From the NCBI RefSeq assembly GCF_049537125.1, contig NZ_JBMVQY010000001.1, positions 1,674,001 to 1,738,000 of the forward strand: a stretch of DNA of 64,000 nucleotides, read 5' to 3'. A model generated the notes under the pieces. It saw only the letters and a list, made by a program, of their open reading frames with translations, was not told the origin of the DNA and ran no database searches. How positions within the stretch are numbered: the first letter of the stretch is position 1; the number at the start of each line of letters is the position of its first letter. The translations under genes were made by a program, and so were the position numbers. Source of the stretch: Limisphaera sp026417315. GTDB lineage: Bacteria > Verrucomicrobiota > Verrucomicrobiia > Limisphaerales > Limisphaeraceae. Shown one piece after another: positions 8,170-15,845 of this stretch.

Positions 8170-9560
8170 GCGTGTGTGCCTGGCTGCAGGTCAGGCTGGG
8201 AGGAGGGGGTCGGGAATTCAAGGGTGAACTGGCAGTACCGGCCGGGTTCGCTCTGCACGCGAATGCTGCCCTGGCACTCCTGCATCAGTCGATAACAGAT
8301 GCTCAGTCCCAACCCCATGCCCTCGCCCACGTCCTTGGTGGTAAAGAACGGGTCGAACACCCGGGCCTGATGCTCCGGGGCAATGCCCGGTCCGTTGTCC
8401 CAAACCTCCAACCGGACGCGATCCTTCTCCGTTCCGGCGGTGATGCGAATCCGCGGGGTTTCGCCTTGAAACGACTTCCGGCGCAGTGCGTCCAGCGAAT
8501 TCTCCACCAGGTTGATCAACACATGCACCAGTTTGTTGCGGTTGGCGCGTACCGCCAGGCCCGGTGGCACCCGCACTTCCAGTTGGACGGAATCCGGCGT
8601 CTCTCCGCTCAGGTAGCGGAGTGCGGCCTGGACGGCTTCTCCCAGATCCACCGACTCCAGATCGCCGCTGTCCGGATGGGTGAACAGGCGCAGGTCGGAA
8701 ACGATGTTTTTCACGCGGACCAGACCGTCTTCGATGTCGTCGAGGATTTCGTCGATTTCGGCTTGTTCGGCAGCCGGCAGGGCGGCGACCTTCTTGCGCA
8801 GCGCAAACAGGTTGGTGGTGGCAAAGTTCAGGGGATTGTTGATCTCATGGATGATCCCGGCACTCAAGACGCCCAGCGATGCCATCTTTTCCTGCTGCAC
8901 CAGCTGTGCTTCCGCCTCGCGCAGCCTGGTGAGCGCAGCTTCGAGCTCCTGCTTCCGTTGCGCCAGTTCGTATCGGGTCGCAAAGTCTCTCTGGCGGAGC
9001 CGGTTAAAAAAGTGGTTTCCCACTACCACGATGATTCCCGTCTCCACCATGAAAATACAGTTCGCAGCAAAACGGCCGTCGAGCCTGTCCCATGGCCCAT
9101 GAAGCATGCAAGTTGCCAGGTAGAAGAGAATCACACCACCAACTGCGATGGCGGATTCGACCGCGTTCCAACGCACCACGAGGCTTATGGCCAGCAGGAT
9201 AAGGTTCAACCCGGCGTAATAGGGGGAGGCCGGCCCCTCCCGGTCGTAAATCATCCAGCAGATGCAGATCGCCGGTAACCATGCGGTGGCGAACCCCAGG
9301 CCTCTGTGGTGCCTGATCCCCCAGGGCCGGGTTAACAAGTACCAAATCCCGCAGGCGAGGACCGAGCTTCCCAACCGTATCCAACCGAAGAAGGCCAACC
9401 GCTCCGGATAGACTGCCCAGTCCAGCGTGGCTCCGAAAGGCATGAGGACCGCCACCAACAGTGCGGCTACCTTGCCCGTGCTCACCCGGTTCTCGAGTTC
9501 GTGGGCTTGAAAGGCCGCACGAAATGCCGGATCACGCTGAAGGGGAGGCGTGTTCTTCAT
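8166..9560 (-). CDS. PhcS-like membrane sensor histidine kinase
   Basis: A 464-residue sensor kinase. About six hydrophobic segments lie between residues 31 and 182 with only short loops, so sensing is probably within the membrane, as expected for a lipid-like signal. A coiled linker (190-225) leads to the dimerisation domain with phospho-acceptor H238 (GIIHEINNPLNF). The ATPase domain has an intact N-box (N354 in LVENSLDAL), G1 (DNGPG, 388-392) and G2 (GMGLGLS). The HEINNPLN H-box and multi-helix sensor resemble the PhcS/CqsS/LqsS-type kinases. The ATG at 9560 (MKNTPPLQ) overlaps the stop of the methyltransferase gene by 4 nt; in-frame codons upstream encode an Arg-rich stretch that is not part of the kinase. 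It overlaps the next gene by 4 nt as well. Confidence 0.85.
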   Translation of the reverse strand: MKNTPPLQRDPAFRAAFQAHELENRVSTGKVAALLVAVLMPFGATLDWAVYPERLAFFGWIRLGSSVLACGIWYLLTRPWGIRHHRGLGFATAWLPAICICWMIYDREGPASPYYAGLNLILLAISLVVRWNAVESAIAVGGVILFYLATCMLHGPWDRLDGRFAANCIFMVETGIIVVVGNHFFNRLRQRDFATRYELAQRKQELEAALTRLREAEAQLVQQEKMASLGVLSAGIIHEINNPLNFATTNLFALRKKVAALPAAEQAEIDEILDDIEDGLVRVKNIVSDLRLFTHPDSGDLESVDLGEAVQAALRYLSGETPDSVQLEVRVPPGLAVRANRNKLVHVLINLVENSLDALRRKSFQGETPRIRITAGTEKDRVRLEVWDNGPGIAPEHQARVFDPFFTTKDVGEGMGLGLSICYRLMQECQGSIRVQSEPGRYCQFTLEFPTPSSQPDLQPGTHA

Positions 9561-10978
9561 TCCTCGGGTTTGCGCGCTTGGAGGAAAACGTTGACTCCCG
9601 TGGGGTCCGCCAACACGCGGATGTCGGCGTACTCTCGCAGCTCCGCAGCGAGGCTCTCCATGTCCCCGGCACTGCGGTGGACCAGATGCCAGTCGAGCAG
9701 ATGTTCCATCCCGTTGCGCAGGGGGTTGGAAGGATGCACATTGGTGGCGATCAGCAGTCCGCCGGGCTCCAAATGGCGGAGCATATACGCCAGCAATCTC
9801 CGGCAAACCGCATCCGTCAAGTAATCGAAGAGGCCGGCACAGTACACCACATCGTAGGTCTCTACGGCCTGGCCCCTGCGGGCCTCCTCCCGTTCCTTCA
9901 GCAGTTGGAACACGGACTCTTGGAGGAACCTGAACTCAGTGGCACGATGGTATCGCTGGGCCAACCCTTGCAATGCGTGCGCCGCGTGTTCAATGGTCTC
10001 GCGATCGAAGTCGAGGAGAGTGATTTCGGCCTCATTACTGAGGGGACTCGAAACCAGGAAGCGCTGAATCTCGTGCGCCGGACCGCAGGCGAGGTTCAGA
10101 ACCCGCAGCCGCCGCCGGCGGTTGACGACACGCACGGCTTCCTGGATGAGACACTCGGTCAGGTAGGCAATTCGGTTCCGATGAGCCTCGGCTGGTGGTT
10201 GCTCGAGAAACCACTTGTTGACGACTTGGGCGTACAGGGAAGGCCCTTCCCATCCGTTCCGGATGATCATGTTTACCATCTCGTAGTCGCCGGCATACCC
10301 CAGGGGCTTGTGAAACGTTCGATGAGCAAAGGGTGCGCACAGTGTCAAAGGGTGGAGCTGCCGGCGCATGTAACTCCGGTGCGCAGGCAGAAGTTCTTCC
10401 GGGATTTCCGCGCAGCACTTTTCAAATCGCGCAAAGAGCTCATTGATGCACGGGATGACGCGGCCGGCGACTGCACGCGCAACCGGGGCGACATGTCCGT
10501 GAGGCGAATGATCGGCGTACATCTTCTGCACAAGCTCGACCTGATCCAACCAAATGCGGAGACCAGAGAAGAAGGTATGCATGTCCGCGATCACAGATTT
10601 GTAGGCGGGGACGATTTGGTACGCCTCCGCCCAGTGTTCCATGAACTCGCTGAATGCCTCTTCCAGAGCTCCATTCAGGATGGCAGGGCTCTCATAAACA
10701 TGATCTTGCCATTCAGACTCGCTGAGCTCGGCTTCGCAGGTCCAAGTGGGTCCGCCTTGGAGCAGCGCACGCACCACGGCTCGCCCCTTGTACACTTCCC
10801 TCCCTCGGATGGTGATCGTTACGTTTTGCAGCATCTCGGAGATCCGCACCTCGCAGGACTCCGAGAAAACGTCAAACACCACACTGAAGCGCCCGAGACG
10901 ACGGAGGGCTCCCCAGAAACACCCTCCGCTGGCAGTCCGAAACCAGACGCCTTCTTGGGTTAGGGTCGGAGTCGGCAT
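9557..10978 (-). CDS. PhcB-like SAM-dependent methyltransferase (putative 3-hydroxy fatty acid methyl ester signal synthase)
   Basis: A 473-residue protein. Residues 10-90 form a beta-rich region that looks PilZ-like. A central helical region carries the distinctive block TFHKPLGYAGDYEMVN (221-236) and PPAEAHRNRI (261-270). A class I methyltransferase fold follows, with motif I VLNLACGPAHE (293-303), acidic LLDFD (321-325) and VVYCAGLFDYL (377-387). From memory this organisation matches the Ralstonia PhcB group, which methylates 3-hydroxy fatty acids to quorum-sensing esters; the call needs a database check. It is followed by kinase and receiver/kinase genes with 4-nt overlaps, the same order as phcB-phcS-phcR. 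A FadL gene ends 58 nt upstream on the same strand. Confidence 0.75.
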   Translation of the reverse strand: MPTPTLTQEGVWFRTASGGCFWGALRRLGRFSVVFDVFSESCEVRISEMLQNVTITIRGREVYKGRAVVRALLQGGPTWTCEAELSESEWQDHVYESPAILNGALEEAFSEFMEHWAEAYQIVPAYKSVIADMHTFFSGLRIWLDQVELVQKMYADHSPHGHVAPVARAVAGRVIPCINELFARFEKCCAEIPEELLPAHRSYMRRQLHPLTLCAPFAHRTFHKPLGYAGDYEMVNMIIRNGWEGPSLYAQVVNKWFLEQPPAEAHRNRIAYLTECLIQEAVRVVNRRRRLRVLNLACGPAHEIQRFLVSSPLSNEAEITLLDFDRETIEHAAHALQGLAQRYHRATEFRFLQESVFQLLKEREEARRGQAVETYDVVYCAGLFDYLTDAVCRRLLAYMLRHLEPGGLLIATNVHPSNPLRNGMEHLLDWHLVHRSAGDMESLAAELREYADIRVLADPTGVNVFLQARKPEE

Positions 10979-11036
10979 GGTAACTGATCTCTCAACGCTC
11001 CCACCAACGCCGGTCGGTCATACAGAGCAGCCTATG

Positions 11037-12350
11037 TCAAAACGCCCATCCTGCCGACACAATCACCGCATGGCTGAGGTACTTGTAGCGGCCGTCGGCG
11101 GACTGGCCCGTGGCCGAGGGCCGGCTGCCGCGCACCGTGTGCTCGGGGCCGTAGCCAAACTGGTATGCCACATCCCAGTTCCACCGCGGACCGCGATACC
11201 CGGTTCCCACACTGAAGAAATGGCGGTCCAGATCGGCCACCAGGGGAGAATAGGTGGCATCCGGGACCGACCCCTCGTTGAAGATGTAACCGGCGCTGAT
11301 GTGCCAGCGTTCCCCAACGTAACGCGTCACGCCCCATTCATAATACCAACTTCCCTCCCAGTTGAGCGTCAGTGGAATCGCGGGGGGCAACAAGCCGGGA
11401 AGGCCGCCGGCCTGGCGAAGGGTGACCGTCCGCAACCGGTTCCAGCCCGTGAAATCAGCGTTGAACTCGAGATTCCAGTCGGGCGTCGGACGCCAGGAAA
11501 TCCCAAAGACCGCGTTCAAGGGAAACGGCCAGTCGGCCTCCGCGGCCCAGCGCTGCTCGGGGAAGGCCGGCACGACAGGCCCCCCCGGCGGGAAGGGCTC
11601 CCGATTGTACGCGGCCGTGTGCCCGTCCAGTTCCACCGTGGTGGGACTGCGGAAACTGATCCCGATCGTCACTTTGTCGTGGACCTGCCACAGCAGGCCC
11701 AGGTTGTAGCCGACGTCCCAGCCGTCCCCTTTGAAACGGAACTGGTCCAACGGCTGGGCCGGCCAGACGAGGCCCTGTCGCAGGTCCAGTTCCGCGTAAT
11801 TGAAGGTGACCCCGGCGGCCAGCGAAAGCCGGGGCGTGACGCACCAGGCCGCTACGGGATTGATGGTGAAGTATTTCACCTGGCCGCGGGTGGCCACGGT
11901 GCGGAATCCGGTCAGGTCGGACCACTCGGAACTGAGCCCGAAAGGCGCGTACAGACCCAGGCCGAAACTCAGGGCAGAAGCCTCCGGTCCGTAGGTGTAG
12001 AAGAAATGCGGCACGGCGTGGAGGTCTTTCTCGTTGTCGAATTCACCGCCACTGCCCGGCGCACGGTAGGTGGTTTGGAGGTTGAGGGCATAAACGCCGG
12101 CGCGGACCTGGTGACCGGGGAGTTGCGTGATGCCGGCCGGGTTGTAGTAGATGGCGGCGGGATTGTTGGCCGTGGCCGCAAAGGCCTCGCCGCGGGCCGA
12201 CGCGAATCCGTCGTGAGTCGCTATTCGGAAGCCACCCGCGTGTGTGTTGCTTGTCGAATCTAGACCAGCAAGAACGCCGACCGTGATCAGACACGCGGAG
12301 CGCACAAAGCGCTTCGCGACACTCCGCGGAATGATTATCGTTGGATTCAT
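11037..12350 (-). CDS. FadL/OmpP1-family outer-membrane transporter
   Basis: A 437-residue beta-barrel precursor. A signal peptide covers about residues 1-38 (basic N-terminus, LITVGVLAGL core, cleavage near THA/GG). The mature N-terminus reads GGFRIATHDGFASARGEAFAATANNPAAIYYNPAGIT, the hatch-domain signature of FadL, where NPA and NPAG line the hydrophobic path. Alternating aromatic strands follow and the protein ends in Phe, as expected for BAM-assembled barrels. FadL proteins carry long-chain fatty acids or aromatic compounds across the outer membrane. AAGGA lies 5 nt before the ATG at 12350, which supports this start even though the frame stays open upstream into an unrelated dehydrogenase remnant. 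The phc-like genes follow after 58 nt, so the cargo may be the lipid signal (inference). Confidence 0.88.
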   Translation of the reverse strand: MNPTIIIPRSVAKRFVRSACLITVGVLAGLDSTSNTHAGGFRIATHDGFASARGEAFAATANNPAAIYYNPAGITQLPGHQVRAGVYALNLQTTYRAPGSGGEFDNEKDLHAVPHFFYTYGPEASALSFGLGLYAPFGLSSEWSDLTGFRTVATRGQVKYFTINPVAAWCVTPRLSLAAGVTFNYAELDLRQGLVWPAQPLDQFRFKGDGWDVGYNLGLLWQVHDKVTIGISFRSPTTVELDGHTAAYNREPFPPGGPVVPAFPEQRWAAEADWPFPLNAVFGISWRPTPDWNLEFNADFTGWNRLRTVTLRQAGGLPGLLPPAIPLTLNWEGSWYYEWGVTRYVGERWHISAGYIFNEGSVPDATYSPLVADLDRHFFSVGTGYRGPRWNWDVAYQFGYGPEHTVRGSRPSATGQSADGRYKYLSHAVIVSAGWAF

Positions 12351-12721
12351 GCGTATCCTTTGGAGAATGACCGCTCTACGGTCTTTCCGGGCGATTGAGC
12401 CGGTGCGGGCAATGTTCCCCCTTGCGTGGGCGGCAGCGAAAGTAGGACGAGAAAACCCGATGTCAGCGAGGGTGCTAACCGCGTTTTTATACCCCGGGAA
12501 GGGAGAAGGCGCCCCCGACTGATGGCCTTGTAGCGCAGCTAACGCGCTTAACTGGATGAAACCGGGCTTGATACGGTTTGTCTCGAAGACATGCAGGTGG
12601 TTGGGATTCTGGTCCGCGCAGCCGGCATCTGCGTACGGTCCAATGTCTGCTAAGAAGCGGCTCGTGTTTTTAACTTTATGGCGACGTTCCAGGATCTCCG
12701 TCGCGAGACGAAGGGAGTGTC

Positions 12722-12893
12722 GTTGCTGTGCCCCTTGCTGGCGCAGTTCGGCGGCCAGGGGTTCGAGCTGTGCACCGGGATGGGCCACCAGGGCCAGTCG
12801 CACGCCGCGTTGGGCCAGCGCCCGCGCCATCACACTGCCCAGTCCGCCTGAAGCACCCGTCAACAGGACGGTTTGACCCGCTTCGATCTGCAT
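12722..12893 (-). pseudogene. 5' remnant of a short-chain dehydrogenase/reductase gene
   Basis: The first 57 codons encode a typical SDR start: QTVLLTGASGGLGSVMARAL with the TGxxxGxG cofactor loop (residues 12-19), then the second strand (VRLALVAHPGAQLEPLAAEL). After about residue 57 the similarity stops abruptly and no continuation (NAG, YxxxK) is seen in any frame. The frame happens to stay open into the fadL gene, giving an apparent 618-residue fusion, which an automated caller could report as one gene. The break coincides with a change to more A/T-rich DNA. Confidence 0.6.
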
Positions 12894-13536
12894 CGCCGCA
12901 TCTCCAAACTAACGCGCCCTGCCCGTCTGGCAATCGGAAAAAGGCCGTTTTTTCGCCCTGCGGAGATCTCCTCATCGGCTTTCCCACCCCTTGCCTGAAG
13001 CCCAAAAGCCGGCGGGGGGCAGCGTTCCTAAGGCCCGGAACGGGCGGTAACACGGCCGTTACGCAGCGTGCACAAGGCCTCGCCGGCCCCGCACAAGGCT
13101 GACCTTCCTCTGCATGGATCTCTCGCCACCTTTTTGGAAGTCCCTTGGGGAGGTGTACTCCAAGACCCGCGGGCGCTGGCGATCGATGCCCACTCTGCCG
13201 TCTCCTGACCCTGCCGGCAGGACCCATCCCGGGTGATGGTTCCCCGGTCACGGCTACCCCGCATCTCCGCTGCGTTTCAGCAGCGAGGACGCAGCGCGGC
13301 GGCGCTTGCGGTTTCACCGGCCATCTGGCGACCCGCAAGCGGGCGGTGGAGCCAGAAGGGTTCTCCGAAAAAAAGGCCTTCGGGTTTTGCGGGACCTCGC
13401 CTGTGGCTCGTCGGTGGAATGGCCGCTGCAAAGTCTGCCAGCGAGTTGGGGAAAAAGCCGTTCTGCCGACAAAACACATGCGGGTCCGCTCGGCACATCG
13501 AGGGGTGGGTTCGGCCCCCACGTTCTCAGCCGTCGG
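12894..13536. other. GC-rich spacer, no gene recognised
   Basis: About 640 nt lie between the SDR remnant and the stop of the FeoB permease gene. The sequence has several short inverted repeats and A-runs next to GC blocks (for example around 12940 and 13368), but no protein family is recognised in any frame. It should carry the original promoter of the truncated dehydrogenase gene. Confidence 0.4.
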
Positions 13537-14979
13537 CTAGACGAATAACTGCCACAGCCGGGCGACAAAGAAGCACACCACGATCCCGAGCCCGAGGGGC
13601 AACAGAGCCGCCCACATCGTCCAGCGGAGGCTGCCGGTTTCCTTGTAGATCGTGTACAGCGTGGTGCTGCAGGGATTGTGGAGCAGGCTGAACAGCATGA
13701 GGTTGATCCCGGTCAACGCGGTCCAGCCGCCCTGGAGCAACAATTGTTTGAGAACATTGTCGTCCTCGATTTCAAACATGACGCCGGCTCCGGCCCCGGC
13801 CTCGGGGGTGCCCGTGACCAGGACCGTCAGCATGAGGACGGTGGGAATGACGATCTCATTGGCGGGAATGGCCAGCACATAGGCGAGAAGGATCACCCCG
13901 TTCAACCCCAGCCACAGGGCCACGGGATCCAGGGTGCGCACGAGGTGGGCGGCGATGCTGTCTCCGCCCACATGTACGTTGGCACTCAACCAGATCAGGG
14001 CGCCGGCCGGAACCGCAAAAACCACGGCCCGCCAGAGCACGAACAGCGTCCGATCCAGCAGCGACGTGTAGAGCGTTTGCCAGAGTCGGGGAGGTCGGTA
14101 GGGCGGAAGTTCCAGGCTAAAGGCGGAGGGCTGGCCTTTGAGCACGGTCCGGGTGAGTGCCCAAGAGACGAGAAACGTGAGAGCAACGCCGAGGGCGGCC
14201 ACGCCGGTGACGGCGGCTGCGGCGGCCAGGCTGGACCAGGGAGCGGGCACCAGGGCGCCCACGAACAGCGTGGCCATCAAGAACTGGGTCGGCCACCGGC
14301 CGTTGCACAGGGAAAAGTTGTTGGTGAGAATGGCCAGGAGCCGTTCCCGGGGGCTGTCAATGATGCGCGTGGAAACCACCCCGGCGGCGTTGCAGCCAAA
14401 CCCCATCATCAGGCTCATGGCCTGCTTGCCGTGCGCGCCAGCCTTGCGGAACAGCGCGTCCAGGTTGAAGGCCACGCGCGGGAGGTAACCGAAATCTTCC
14501 AGCAGGGTGAACATGGGGAAGAAAATGGCCATGGGCGGCAGCATCACGCTCACCACCCACGCGGTGGCCAGGTACACGCCGTCGATGGTCAGACCCCGGA
14601 GCCAGTCCGGCCAGCCCCAGGCCAGGGTCAGCTCGCGCAGCCACGGGTGTCCGCGCTCGACCAGCAACTCTGCCAGAAGCCCCGAAGGCACGTTGGCGCC
14701 GCTGATGGTGATCCAGAACATCACCGCGAACAGGGCGAACATGATGGGGAAACCCCAAAGCCGACTGGTGACGATGCGGTCGAGGGTACGGTCGAAGGTG
14801 GGGCGGGCCGGGGCCGCGGGCGAGGAGACGGCGCGGCTCACGATCCGTTCGGCTTCGGTGTAGATGGCCTCCACCACCTGTTCGTGGAGGTCACCTTGCA
14901 ATCGTTGTCGGTACTGCTGGGCGGTCCGCAGCAGGTCCGCCACTTCGGGGGCAAGGGTTGGGGCAGAGGTCTCGTTCAT
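13537..14979 (-). CDS. feoB: FeoB membrane (permease) subunit, encoded separately from its GTPase
   Basis: A 480-residue polytopic protein matching the transmembrane part of FeoB, the bacterial ferrous iron importer. It has two Gate-type halves; the first carries FPMFTLLEDFGYLPRVAFNLD, then KQAMSLMMGFGCNAAGVVSTRIIDSPRERLLAILTNNF with the conserved GFGCN cysteine motif, and the second carries LAIPANEIVIPTVLM and HNPCSTTLYTIYKE near the end. The GTPase domain that normally leads the same polypeptide is on the preceding gene, 17 nt upstream. The ATG at 14979 (MNETSAPT) is chosen because longer in-frame codons overlap the GTPase gene and are Arg/Pro-rich. It is the last gene of the feo operon. 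Confidence 0.92.
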   Translation of the reverse strand: MNETSAPTLAPEVADLLRTAQQYRQRLQGDLHEQVVEAIYTEAERIVSRAVSSPAAPARPTFDRTLDRIVTSRLWGFPIMFALFAVMFWITISGANVPSGLLAELLVERGHPWLRELTLAWGWPDWLRGLTIDGVYLATAWVVSVMLPPMAIFFPMFTLLEDFGYLPRVAFNLDALFRKAGAHGKQAMSLMMGFGCNAAGVVSTRIIDSPRERLLAILTNNFSLCNGRWPTQFLMATLFVGALVPAPWSSLAAAAAVTGVAALGVALTFLVSWALTRTVLKGQPSAFSLELPPYRPPRLWQTLYTSLLDRTLFVLWRAVVFAVPAGALIWLSANVHVGGDSIAAHLVRTLDPVALWLGLNGVILLAYVLAIPANEIVIPTVLMLTVLVTGTPEAGAGAGVMFEIEDDNVLKQLLLQGGWTALTGINLMLFSLLHNPCSTTLYTIYKETGSLRWTMWAALLPLGLGIVVCFFVARLWQLFV

Positions 14980-14996
14980 GGGTTCCCGCGGCGGGG

Positions 14997-15845
14997 TCAG
15001 GGGGTGGCGGGTTGGGCGGCTGTCTCCCGAACGGTGCGGGACCGGACCAGCTCGGCCAGTTCCCCGGTGCGGATGGCGTTGAGGATGCTTTCGTCCCCCG
15101 CCAGGAGCCGCATGGCCACCCAGCGGGCGTTGGGCAGGCCGGGATAGGCGCGTTCGAGCTTTTCCACCAGCACCCGGATGGCCTCGCGCAGCGCGGGCGG
15201 GGGCTCGGGCAGGCGATGCGGGCGACACCGGACGCGTCCGGTGGCCACGTCTTCGATGGCCTGCAGCAGCTCGGCCAGGCCCTGGCCGCGTCGGGCTGCC
15301 GTGCCCACCACGGGCACGCCCAGGTCCCGGGCCAGTTGGCGGGTATCGACCTGCAACCCGTGTCGTTCCGCTTCGTCCATGAGGTTCACGCAAAGGACGG
15401 CGCGGTCGGTAATCTCCAACACCTGCAGGACCAGGTTCAGGTTGCGTTCGAGCCGGGTGGCGTCGGCCACGATGACCGTCACGTCCGGCTGTGCGAACAA
15501 CAGGAAATCGCGTGCGACCTGTTCATCCGGGCTGGTGGACAGCAACGAGTACGTGCCCGGCAGGTCCACGAGTTTGTACCGGTGGCCGTTGTATTCGAAG
15601 GCGCCCTCGGCACGGGTGACGGTTTTGCCGGGCCAGTTGCCGGTGTGCTGGCGCAGACCGGTCAGGGCGTTGAAGACGGTGCTCTTGCCGGTGTTGGGAT
15701 TGCCGGCCAGGGCGACGACAAAATCGGCGTGGCCGATGCGGACGCCCAGTTTGCGAAGTCGGGCTGCCCGGAAGACGGCACAGCTGGCGCATGCCTCGCT
15801 GGCGGGCAGGGCGGCGGCCGAAGGCGATTGCGGCGTGGAGTTCAT
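14997..15845 (-). CDS. feoB: FeoB GTPase subunit (separate G-domain protein)
   Basis: A 282-residue soluble protein carrying only the N-terminal part of FeoB. G1 is ALAGNPNTGKST, the switch I region is TGNWPGKTV, and G3 is LVDLPGTYSL. G4 reads NLMDE, the Asn-x-x-Asp form typical of FeoB. The helical GDI-type domain follows (about 200-265). A short N-terminal tail with CASC (residues about 20-23) precedes it. GTP binding gates iron entry through the permease, encoded 17 nt downstream. The start ATG overlaps the stop of the DtxR-FeoA gene by 4 nt (15842-15845), so the genes are translationally coupled. The two halves of FeoB are intact and in separate frames with their own starts, which argues for a real split rather than a sequencing frameshift. 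Confidence 0.9.
   Translation of the reverse strand: MNSTPQSPSAAALPASEACASCAVFRAARLRKLGVRIGHADFVVALAGNPNTGKSTVFNALTGLRQHTGNWPGKTVTRAEGAFEYNGHRYKLVDLPGTYSLLSTSPDEQVARDFLLFAQPDVTVIVADATRLERNLNLVLQVLEITDRAVLCVNLMDEAERHGLQVDTRQLARDLGVPVVGTAARRGQGLAELLQAIEDVATGRVRCRPHRLPEPPPALREAIRVLVEKLERAYPGLPNARWVAMRLLAGDESILNAIRTGELAELVRSRTVRETAAQPATP

Noticed and set aside
12520..12660. tRNA-like string (TAGCGCAGCTAACGCGCTTAA) near the SDR remnant
   Set aside because: It looks superficially like a D-arm, but no cloverleaf or T-loop follows.
11037..12893. One 618-residue protein combining an SDR start with a FadL barrel
   Set aside because: The SDR part stops after 57 residues, the middle is not conserved-looking, and fadL has its own signal peptide and AAGGA-ATG start at 12350.
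14980..15393. Longer N-terminus for the FeoB permease
   Set aside because: The extra 138 codons lie inside the GTPase gene in another frame and encode Arg/Pro-rich sequence.
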